Assembly (NCBI GenBank): GCA_017628775.1
Contig: JAGBYN010000078.1
Span: 1-9,016, forward strand
Origin: Bacteroidaceae bacterium
GTDB lineage: Bacteria; Bacteroidota; Bacteroidia; Bacteroidales; Bacteroidaceae
Length of the DNA: 9,016 bases
Direction: 5' to 3'
A program made the translations under genes and the position numbers. Positions 1-7,389 of this stretch are shown piece by piece; positions within the stretch are counted from its first letter, which is position 1; the number at the start of each line of letters is the position of its first letter. The notes under the pieces are model-generated. The model made no database searches, had not been told where the DNA came from, and saw nothing but the letters and a program-made list of their open reading frames with translations.

Positions 1-84
1 GAGAGTGGAGAGTTGAGAGTGGAGAGTTTAGAGTGGAGAGTTTAGAGAGGAGAGTTTAGAGAGGAGAGTTTAGAGTTTAGAGAT
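1..84. repeat. 7-bp-period tandem array (about 12 units, runs off the window start)
   Basis: Bases 1-84 divide without gaps into twelve heptamers of the form (g/t)agag(t/a)(g/t), for example gagagtg, gagagtt, tagagtg and tagagag. From about base 24 the heptamers alternate as a 14-base higher-order unit, gagagtttagagag or close variants. The strand shown is almost pure purine plus T, with no C until base 86. The array begins at or before the window edge, so its full length is unknown. It has no coding potential that I can recognise. It lies next to the palindromic repeats at 96-340. Confidence 0.9.
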
Positions 85-95
85 TCCATCCGGCA

Positions 96-340
96 TGTAG
101 GGGCCGATCACCGTGTCGGCCCGTCGTCATCCAATGCATCAATCGCCATGGATGTTGTGTAGGGGCCGATCACCGTGTCGGCCCGTGGTGGAACAACGCA
201 GAAATCGCACCAAACCGTGTCGGCCCGTCGTCATCCAATGCATCAATCGCCATGGATGTTATGTAGGGGCCGATCACCGTGTCGGCCCGTCGTGGAGCAA
301 CCGTTAATTCGTTAATCGAGGTATGTCGGCCCGTCGTCAT
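96..340. repeat. Palindromic (REP-like) repeat cluster with a 76-bp direct repeat
   Basis: Three copies of a GC-rich element start at 96, 158 and 262. Each contains GGGCCGA, an 8-base loop, then TCGGCCC: stems 101-107/116-122, 163-169/178-184 and 267-273/282-288. Two fragments retain only the right half (about 214-260 and 324-340). Bases 111-186 and 215-290 form a 76-bp direct repeat with one mismatch (157 G, 261 A), giving a 104-bp period. The linker, which includes atgcatcaatcgccatgg, is repeated as well, so whole blocks were duplicated. A third, decayed unit continues to about 340. The stretch lies just downstream of the M16 gene's stop, where transcribed hairpins could stabilise the mRNA end, but there is no U-tract. 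Its resemblance to dispersed GTAGGGGC-type palindromes of other genomes is from memory. Confidence 0.85.
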
Positions 341-375
341 TACCCCAACAAATGTCGAGAGAGAGGAGGGCGCCT

Positions 376-1587
376 TTACTGATAAATCAAAGAGGTGATG
401 CGCGTGGGGTCGTACACTTCCTGCGCTACCTTCTGCAGCAACTCGGGCGTTACGGCTTCTACCTCGCTGCATATATTCTGCACGTCGCGATGCACGCCAT
501 AATGGGCAAAGGTCTTGCCCAAGGCAATGGCATAACCCTCACTGCTATCGCAGGATATGCCGATTTGACCGATTAACTGTTGCTTGGCAGCGCGCAATTG
601 TTGTTGCGTCAAGGGGGTGGTCACGAGTTTATTCAACTCTCTGTGCACGAGATTGATACAACGACGTACATCCTTGGGATCGCAACCAAAGTAGATATTC
701 CAGAATCCACAATCGGGATAGGTATTGAGGTAACTGTCGATGGAATAAACCAAACCGGCCTTTTCGCGCACGGAGGTATTGAGGCGAGAGTTCATACCTG
801 GACCACCCAATATATTATTGAGGAGGAGCAGCGCAAAACGGCGGTCGTCGTCGGCACCAAACGTAGGCGCACCGAGCACGACGTGAGCTTGATGCGTTTG
901 CTTATCGACCTGACGGTGCATGGGCACATAAACGTGAGGCACAACCTGATTTTTTGGCAAAGCACCTAATGGAACATCGGCTGTGGCACGTTCGAGATCG
1001 CGAACGACTTGCTTGAAATTGACGTTGCCGTAAATATAAAAGGCACAGTTCGCAGGCACGTAGTATTGACGCGCAAAGCGCTGGGCATCGGCTGTCGTGT
1101 AAGTGCGCAGACGCTGGGCTTGTCCTAAAATATCGCGCCCCAATGGATGTTGGTCGAAGAGCATCGATTCAAACTCATCGAAGATTAATTCTGCGGGCGA
1201 ATCCAAATAACTGTCGATTTCATCGCAGATTACCTCCACCTCACGGTCGATTTCCGCTTGGGGATAGGTGCTGTGAAACACAATATCGGACAGTAAATCA
1301 ATGGCGCGTGCGACATCCTTGCGCAACACGGTGGCGGTATATACCGTTTCCTGCTTACTGGTGGAGGCGTTTAAATCACCGCCTACACGCTCAAGGCAAT
1401 TGGTAATGTGGTGGGAACGACGACGCTGCGTCCCTTTAAAGGTCATGTGCTCTATGAAATGAGCCATGCCACTATCGGCGGCATCTTCGTGGCGCGTGCC
1501 ACAACACACGACGTAGCCACAATAAACCACGGGGGCATCACGATGTTCGTAGATGATGCGAAGGCCATTAGGGAGGGTATGAATCAT
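376..1587 (-). CDS. M16 family zinc metallopeptidase (insulinase/processing-peptidase type)
   Basis: This 403-residue protein matches the single-unit bacterial M16 peptidases, which degrade or process peptides using zinc. The inverted zinc motif HxxEH is visible as H43-F-I-E46-H47, followed by MTFKGT. E123, in EVEVICDE, is 76 residues after H47, the spacing expected for the third zinc ligand of mitochondrial-type M16 enzymes. The second M16 domain carries the SRLN...REKAGLVY segment, with R274 and Y281 in the place of the family's substrate-binding Arg-Tyr pair. The key residues are intact, so it is probably active. No signal peptide or membrane segment is visible, which suggests a cytoplasmic location. 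The ATG at 1587 shares its A with the TAA stop of the upstream flippase gene (TAATG), indicating translational coupling. It is the last recognised gene of the operon. The substrate cannot be read from the sequence. Confidence 0.95.
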   Translation of the reverse strand: MIHTLPNGLRIIYEHRDAPVVYCGYVVCCGTRHEDAADSGMAHFIEHMTFKGTQRRRSHHITNCLERVGGDLNASTSKQETVYTATVLRKDVARAIDLLSDIVFHSTYPQAEIDREVEVICDEIDSYLDSPAELIFDEFESMLFDQHPLGRDILGQAQRLRTYTTADAQRFARQYYVPANCAFYIYGNVNFKQVVRDLERATADVPLGALPKNQVVPHVYVPMHRQVDKQTHQAHVVLGAPTFGADDDRRFALLLLNNILGGPGMNSRLNTSVREKAGLVYSIDSYLNTYPDCGFWNIYFGCDPKDVRRCINLVHRELNKLVTTPLTQQQLRAAKQQLIGQIGISCDSSEGYAIALGKTFAHYGVHRDVQNICSEVEAVTPELLQKVAQEVYDPTRITSLIYQ

Positions 1588-3011
1588 TATTGTTGACGAC
1601 GATGTTTAAGAAATTCATGATAAAGGATATGGGCGGCAAAGGCGGCAACACATCCTGTGTTAAAGAGCAGGCGCAACCAGGGTTCGGCAATATAAGTCGA
1701 GGCGCCTTGCATCAGTACATAAAACAGAGCGGTCATGCCGACATAAACCGCAATTTGCTTGAGCGGATATGCCACGGGGTTATACTTCTGGCCCACAAAA
1801 TAGCTGAGCAACATCGCCACGCCATAGCCGGCAACACCAGCCCAGGCACATGCCATAAAACCATATTGCGGCACGAAAAGCACATTAACGGCAATGAGCA
1901 CCGCACAACCGATGCCTGAGAACCAAGCACCCCAGATGGTTTTGTCAATGAGTTTGTACCAGAACGAGAGGTTGAAGTAAACACCCATGAGGATTTCAGC
2001 CGCCATCACAATAGGTACGACTTTAAGACCGCCCCAGTAATCGGGGGCGATGATATACTTCAAAACATCCAGATACGCCACAACCATTAGGAAGGCTAAG
2101 AGGGTGAATATGAGAAAGAACTTCATGGCCTTGCCCATATCCTGAGCCCCACCACGCCCGAAGACAATGGGTTCGTAAGCGTAGCGAAAGGCTTGCGTGA
2201 TCATCGCCATAATCATCGCTATCTTCACACTGGCACCATAGATACCGAGTTGAACCCTGCCTGCTTCGCCTTCCACCAAATGGCAATAAAGCATCTTATC
2301 GGCTGTTTGATTGAGAATACCAGCAATACCCAAAATCAAAATGGGCCAGGCGTAGTGCAACATTCGGCGCAGTAAGGAGCGGTCGAATACACGTGGGAAG
2401 CCCGTTAATTCTTTGTAGAAGAACAATGTTATCAATGACGTGCAACACAGATTGATGGCAAAGACAGCACCGACCTCTAAGGTATAGTCAAAGAAGGTGG
2501 GCAACACCACGAAATAAGCAACATTGGCAAGGATATTGAGCAGGATAAACAAGAGTTTGAGTCCGGCAAACTTCAGAGCTTTCTTTTGATAGCGCAGATA
2601 GGCAAAGGGGATGCTTTGGAATGCATCAATGGCTACGCAAAGTGCCATCATCCAGATGTATTCGGGATGAGTAGCATAGCCAAGTGCTGAGGAAATCGGG
2701 TTCAGCAATAGAATGACGACTGCCACGAAGCACAACCCTACGCCACCGACGGCACCGAGCGTCGTGCTATACACGCGCTGGGGCACTTCACCTTCTTTAT
2801 TGATGAAACGGAAGAAGGTGGTCTCCATACCAAAGGTCAGGAGCACCATGAGTAAAGCCACATAACTATAAACCTCGGAAATGACGCCATAACCGCCTGA
2901 AGAGGCCGCAATCTTGGCGGTATAAAGGGGCACGAGCAGATAATTGAGAAAACGGCCGATGATACTCGAGAGCCCATAGATGGCGGTATCCTTGAAGAGT
3001 GATTTCAGCAT
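1587..3011 (-). CDS. Polysaccharide flippase-like membrane protein (MOP superfamily, Wzx/PST type)
   Basis: This 474-residue protein is almost entirely hydrophobic, with about 14 predicted membrane segments (roughly residues 12-31, 44-64, 86-106, 117-137, 150-172, 178-198, 218-235, 256-276, 297-322, 330-350, 364-381, 386-406, 418-436 and 446-464). The amino end (MLKSLFKDTAIYGLSSIIGR) and the pattern of a first segment followed by FLNYLLVPLYT are typical of oligosaccharide and lipopolysaccharide flippases, which move lipid-linked glycans across the inner membrane. The tail HEFLKHRRQQ is basic and probably cytoplasmic. It starts 13 bases after the SpmAB-like gene and its stop overlaps the M16 start by one base, so the three form a probable operon. 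No glycosyltransferase or polymerase gene is adjacent, so this is not a typical O-antigen cluster. The transported substrate is unknown; a teichoic-acid-like or peptidoglycan-precursor role cannot be excluded. Confidence 0.88.
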   Translation of the reverse strand: MLKSLFKDTAIYGLSSIIGRFLNYLLVPLYTAKIAASSGGYGVISEVYSYVALLMVLLTFGMETTFFRFINKEGEVPQRVYSTTLGAVGGVGLCFVAVVILLLNPISSALGYATHPEYIWMMALCVAIDAFQSIPFAYLRYQKKALKFAGLKLLFILLNILANVAYFVVLPTFFDYTLEVGAVFAINLCCTSLITLFFYKELTGFPRVFDRSLLRRMLHYAWPILILGIAGILNQTADKMLYCHLVEGEAGRVQLGIYGASVKIAMIMAMITQAFRYAYEPIVFGRGGAQDMGKAMKFFLIFTLLAFLMVVAYLDVLKYIIAPDYWGGLKVVPIVMAAEILMGVYFNLSFWYKLIDKTIWGAWFSGIGCAVLIAVNVLFVPQYGFMACAWAGVAGYGVAMLLSYFVGQKYNPVAYPLKQIAVYVGMTALFYVLMQGASTYIAEPWLRLLFNTGCVAAFAAHILYHEFLKHRRQQ

Positions 3012-3024
3012 AACGCAATGGGGG

Positions 3025-4254
3025 TTAGAAGAATAAGTAACAAATGCCTATCGCAGCCATGATGCCTGCTAAATCGGCGAGCAAACCGCAAGTAACGGCA
3101 TGGCGCGTGTAACGAATACCCACACTACCGAAGTACACGGCAATGATGTAGAAGGTGGTGTCGGTACAGCCTTGGAAAATACAGGTTAACCTGCCCACAA
3201 AGGAATCTGCACCATAGGTAGTCATGGCATCGACCATCATGCCTCGTGCACCACTGCCACTGAGGGGTTTCATAATGGCTGTGGGGAGGGCACCAACCCA
3301 TTGGGTGTCAATGCCAAGAAGCCCCACCAACCACTTCACCCCTTCTATCAACCAATCCATAGCGCCCGATGCGCGGAACACACCGATGGCAACAAGGATA
3401 GCCACAAGGAAGGGAATGATACGAATGGCTGTTTCAAAACCGCCCTTGGCTCCTTCCACGAAAGCGTCGTACACATTGACCTTGCGGCGCATGGCAGCCA
3501 CAATAAAGAGGATGATGATGGTGAGCAACAAAACATTAGCGGTGGTGGTGCCCACAAGATCCATCATCGTGGCATCCATCTGACTAAAGCTCCAGATAAT
3601 GGCTGCTACAAAAAGAGAAGCACCGCCAAGGGTGAACATCAGCGTGCGGTTGAGCAGGTTAATGCGCTGATAAAGACTGGTGACAATAATTCCTGCCAGG
3701 GTTGAAAAGAATGTGGCAAGCAGAATAGGAATGAAGATATCCGTGGGATTGGCGGCTCCCATCTGCGCCCGATAGACCATGATGGAGACGGGAATAATGG
3801 TAAGTCCGGAGGTGTTGAGCACCAGGAACATAATCATGGAATTAGAGGCGGTGTCCTTATTGGGATTAAGTTCCTGAAGGCGCTCCATGGCTTTGAGCCC
3901 GAGGGGCGTGGCGGCATTGTCCAGACCCAACATATTGGCAGACAGATTCATAAAGATATTCCCCACAACAGGATGCCCCTTGGGAATTTCGGGGAACAGC
4001 TTGACAAACACTGGACTCAACCAACGGGCAAAGATATCTACCACCCCACCCTTTTCACCGATTTTCATGATGCCTAACCACAATGAAAGGACACCCGTCA
4101 AACCAAGCGATATTTCAAAGGCGGTTTTAGACGTGTCGAACGTTGAATTGATGATTGCAGGAAACACCGCAGTATCGCCCATAAAAACGAGCTTCACTAA
4201 GGCAATCACAAAAGCTATCAGAAAAAAGGCAATCCAAATGTAATTAAGTATCAT
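3025..4254 (-). CDS. SpmA/SpmB-type fused membrane protein (nucleoside recognition/Gate domains)
   Basis: This 409-residue membrane protein looks like spore maturation proteins A and B joined in one chain. The SpmA-like half (about 1-200) contains SLWLGIMKIGEKGG (57-70) and the conserved run NLSANMLGLDNAATPLG (103-119). The SpmB-like half (about 240-409) contains YDAFVEGAKGGFETAIRIIP (262-281), LSGSGARGMM (331-340) and QGCTDTTFYIIAVYFGSVGI (361-380). Hydrophobic segments surround these motifs. Databases often label such proteins as nucleoside recognition domain proteins. In spore formers SpmA and SpmB affect core dehydration; the role in non-sporulating Bacteroidota is not established, and transport of a small solute is inference. 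The ATG at 4254 starts a hydrophobic segment directly. It is the first gene of a probable operon with the flippase 13 bases downstream. Its leader carries alternative hairpins and an anti-Shine-Dalgarno-like sequence. Confidence 0.9.
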   Translation of the reverse strand: MILNYIWIAFFLIAFVIALVKLVFMGDTAVFPAIINSTFDTSKTAFEISLGLTGVLSLWLGIMKIGEKGGVVDIFARWLSPVFVKLFPEIPKGHPVVGNIFMNLSANMLGLDNAATPLGLKAMERLQELNPNKDTASNSMIMFLVLNTSGLTIIPVSIMVYRAQMGAANPTDIFIPILLATFFSTLAGIIVTSLYQRINLLNRTLMFTLGGASLFVAAIIWSFSQMDATMMDLVGTTTANVLLLTIIILFIVAAMRRKVNVYDAFVEGAKGGFETAIRIIPFLVAILVAIGVFRASGAMDWLIEGVKWLVGLLGIDTQWVGALPTAIMKPLSGSGARGMMVDAMTTYGADSFVGRLTCIFQGCTDTTFYIIAVYFGSVGIRYTRHAVTCGLLADLAGIMAAIGICYLFF

Positions 4255-4258
4255 ATTA

Positions 4259-4269
4259 AGAAAGGAGGT
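4259..4269 (-). promoter_or_regulatory. Anti-Shine-Dalgarno-like leader sequence
   Basis: On the minus strand the 11 bases ACCTCCTTTCT end four bases before the ATG of the SpmAB-like gene. They match the usual 3' tail of bacterial 16S rRNA as I know it, which carries the anti-Shine-Dalgarno. Read on the plus strand the same bases are a long Shine-Dalgarno (AGAAAGGAGGT), but no start codon follows at a suitable distance on that strand. The match is seen directly; any function is unproven. Confidence 0.4.
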
Positions 4270-4276
4270 TACAACG

Positions 4277-4321
4277 GCGCTTCAACGAAGCGTCTTTTTA
4301 ATAAATTGCGCGCTGAAGCGC
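4277..4321 (-). promoter_or_regulatory. Leader with mutually exclusive hairpins upstream of the SpmAB operon
   Basis: In the minus-strand leader GCGCTTCA (4321-4314) can pair perfectly with TGAAGCGC (4284-4277) across 29 bases. The same downstream segment can instead pair locally, CGCTTC (4292-4287) with GAAGCG (4283-4278), around a 3-base loop. The two pairings exclude each other. The shared segment ends 22 bases before the ATG. No U-tract follows on the minus strand, so control of ribosome access fits better than termination. On the plus strand the local hairpin is followed by tcttttta and resembles a weak terminator, although no plus-strand gene reads into it. Regulation is inferred. Confidence 0.35.
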
Positions 4322-4400
4322 ATGGTGCATTGAGGATAATCGGAAAGGAAGGGCTTTACTTGAGGGGGTAAATATTCAAGAAGCTCTAAAAGATAGGATG

Positions 4401-4454
4401 CTCTAGATACTCTAGATGTTCTAGATACTCTAGATGTTCTAGATGCTCTAGAGA
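4401..4454. repeat. 9-bp-period tandem array with TCTAGA cores (6 units)
   Basis: Six contiguous 9-base units (starts 4401, 4410, 4419, 4428, 4437, 4446) follow the pattern (c/t)tctagat(a/g), the last ending in aga. Every unit contains the palindrome TCTAGA, so these palindromes repeat at exactly 9-base spacing. Degenerate units may extend the array toward 4383. It lies between the gyrB terminator and the SpmAB operon. On the minus strand one frame reads as a Leu-Glu-His/Tyr tripeptide repeat, but this is a consequence of the 9-base period and does not look like a gene. Confidence 0.92.
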
Positions 4455-4474
4455 AAACCATTTAAGCTTCATCT

Positions 4475-4528
4475 CCTTAAAGACCTTAATGACCTTAAAG
4501 ACCTTAAAGACTTCAAAGACCTTAAAGA
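4475..4528. repeat. 9-bp-period tandem array, unit ccttaaaga (6 units)
   Basis: Six contiguous 9-base units start at 4475, 4484, 4493, 4502, 4511 and 4520. Four are exactly ccttaaaga; the others are ccttaatga and cttcaaaga. A decayed unit, ttctaagat, follows at 4529. The array is 20 bases from the TCTAGA array and has the same period and copy number but an unrelated unit. In one minus-strand frame it gives a Lys-Val-Phe-like tripeptide repeat, which I do not regard as coding because that frame runs out of the gyrB terminator. Confidence 0.92.
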
Positions 4529-4558
4529 TTCTAAGATTAACAAGCAAATTTAAACAAA

Positions 4559-4602
4559 AAAAATTAGGAATTAGAGGCATAGACCTTTAATTCCTAATTT
4601 TT
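4559..4602 (-). terminator. Intrinsic terminator of gyrB
   Basis: A 14-bp perfect stem, aaaaattaggaatt (4559-4572) with aattcctaattttt (4589-4602), encloses a 16-base loop in which AGG and CCT can pair further. On the minus strand the stem is followed by a T-run (complement of 4554-4560, overlapping the stem foot). It begins 28 bases after the gyrB stop, as expected for a factor-independent terminator. The stem is AT-rich and nearly symmetric, so it may also work on the plus strand. Confidence 0.85.
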
Positions 4603-4630
4603 ATGAATCTCTTATGTCGCTTGAAGCGGA

Positions 4631-6816
<2,186 letters not shown>

Positions 6817-6870
6817 TAAAAAACAAACAAAAAAGCGTTTCAGCAATCAAAAGATTACCAAAACGCTTTT
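6817..6870 (-). terminator. Intrinsic terminator of tRNA-Gln
   Basis: A perfect 10-bp stem, aaaagcgttt (6831-6840) with aaacgctttt (6861-6870), lies 5 bases beyond the tRNA 3' end. The 20-base loop contains AATC and GATT, which can add a small inner stem. On the minus strand the stem is followed by TTGTTTGTTTTTT (complement of about 6818-6830), a long T-rich tail. The hairpin sits where the tRNA transcript should end. Confidence 0.9.
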
Positions 6871-6875
6871 GGAAG

Positions 6876-6947
6876 TAGGCCCACCAGGATTCGAACCTAG
6901 ACTGACAGAACCAAAACCTGTAGTGACTACCATTACACCATGGGCCT
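6876..6947 (-). tRNA. tRNA-Gln (anticodon UUG)
   Basis: The 72-base minus-strand sequence folds as a complete cloverleaf. The acceptor stem is AGGCCCA with TGGGCCT, 7 perfect pairs. The D-arm is GTG/CAC around TAATGGTAGT. The anticodon arm is ACAGG/TCTGT with loop TTTTGGT, giving anticodon TTG. A 4-base variable loop precedes the T-arm, CTAGG/CCTGG with loop TTCGAAT. The discriminator base is A. The 3' CCA is not encoded (CTTCC follows), so it must be added by the nucleotidyltransferase. The anticodon reads CAA and, by wobble, CAG glutamine codons. It has its own promoter and terminator and appears to be a single-gene transcript. Confidence 0.97.
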
Positions 6948-6977
6948 TACTTTGACGTCCTCGTTAGAAAGACGTTG

Positions 6978-7008
6978 CAAAAGTACAAATAAATTCGCAC
7001 CCTCCAAA
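6978..7008 (-). promoter_or_regulatory. tRNA-Gln promoter, full Bacteroidota consensus
   Basis: On the minus strand TTTG (7008-7005) is separated by exactly 19 bases from TACTTTTG (6985-6978). This matches the Bacteroidota housekeeping sigma consensus TTTG-N19-21-TAnnTTTG at every specified position. Transcription should start near 6971-6973, giving a leader of about 25 bases before the tRNA 5' end at 6947. It is the best promoter in the window. Confidence 0.9.
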
Positions 7009-7041
7009 TATATTCCGCATTTTTTTTAAATAAAAATTGAA

Positions 7042-7106
7042 AAAAGATGTTTTAAGAAATAATTTGCAAACTACGTATGGCATATACAATAGAAAAGATG
7101 TTTTAA
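7042..7106. repeat. Direct 14-mer repeat upstream of the tRNA promoter
   Basis: The 14-mer aaaagatgttttaa occurs exactly at 7042-7055 and 7093-7106, a 51-base offset. Both copies are upstream of the tRNA -33 box, at about 34 and 85 bases. A related but inexact string, caaaagatgtaaaa, occurs near 6754-6767. In a region this A/T-rich the repeat could be chance or duplication; a binding site is speculative. Confidence 0.5.
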
Positions 7107-7170
7107 AATGCACGGTACCAATTTTGGTTAAAATCTGAAGAAACAAGAAAATCGAGAGAAGATTAGGACT

Positions 7171-7269
7171 ATAAATGCCATAGAAATTATAGAATTTATA
7201 GAAATCATAGAAGCTATAGAGATTATAGAAGCTATAGAGATTATAGAAGCTATAGAGATTATAGAAACC
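7171..7269. repeat. 9-bp-period tandem array, unit ataga(a/g)(a/g)(c/t)t (about 10 units)
   Basis: Contiguous 9-base units run from 7180 to 7269: atagaaatt, atagaattt, atagaaatc, then atagaagct and atagagatt alternating three times, and finally atagaaacc. A degenerate unit, ataaatgcc, precedes at 7171. Bases 7207-7260 are therefore three exact copies of the 18-mer atagaagctatagagatt. This shows expansion of a dimer within an older, diverged 9-base array. It lies between the terminator of the upstream protein gene and the tRNA promoter region, and has no coding potential. Confidence 0.93.
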
Positions 7270-7329
7270 CTGCGAATTGTTGCTGGCGAGATTAGCGCTC
7301 TAAACTCTATCGACAGTACTTAAAGCCCT

Positions 7330-7367
7330 AAAAAAGAAAAAGCTCTGGCGCATTGCGCCAGAGCTTT
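7330..7367 (-). terminator. Intrinsic terminator of the partial surface-protein gene
   Basis: A perfect 13-bp GC-rich stem, AAAGCTCTGGCGC (7339-7351) with GCGCCAGAGCTTT (7355-7367), has a 3-base loop. On the minus strand it is followed by TTTTTCTTTTTT (complement of 7341-7330, overlapping the stem foot). It lies 22 bases after the stop of the gene at 7390 and is the strongest terminator in the window, in keeping with a highly expressed gene. Confidence 0.95.
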
Positions 7368-7389
7368 AATTCTATGAAGTGCGTATCAA

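Noticed and set aside
113..307. Plus-strand open frame of 64 codons
   Set aside because: It lies wholly in the palindromic direct repeats and its protein repeats the same peptide as a consequence of the DNA repeat. It has no promoter or homology I recognise.
96..340. Possible CRISPR array
   Set aside because: The repeat is long (76 bp plus half copies), the linkers are themselves repeated, spacing is irregular and no cas gene is present.
3224..3705. Overlapping plus-strand open frames opposite the SpmAB gene
   Set aside because: They are antisense shadows of a well-supported membrane protein gene, with no recognisable motifs.
4259..4301. Plus-strand Shine-Dalgarno followed by a hairpin and T-run, as a small gene or RNA
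   Set aside because: There is no start codon at a usable distance and no TAnnTTTG promoter on the plus strand upstream. The leader interpretation on the minus strand is preferred.
4545..4552. TAAATTTG on the minus strand as a promoter for the SpmAB operon
   Set aside because: It matches TAnnTTTG but overlaps the gyrB terminator tail, has no -33 partner and is about 290 bases upstream. No convincing operon promoter was found.
4386..4580. Minus-strand open frame encoding tripeptide repeats (KVF, LEH)
   Set aside because: It arises because 9-base arrays keep a constant reading frame, and its start lies inside the gyrB terminator hairpin.
6964..7146. Minus-strand 60-codon open frame
   Set aside because: A/T-rich intergenic DNA that overlaps the tRNA promoter; the composition is not protein-like.
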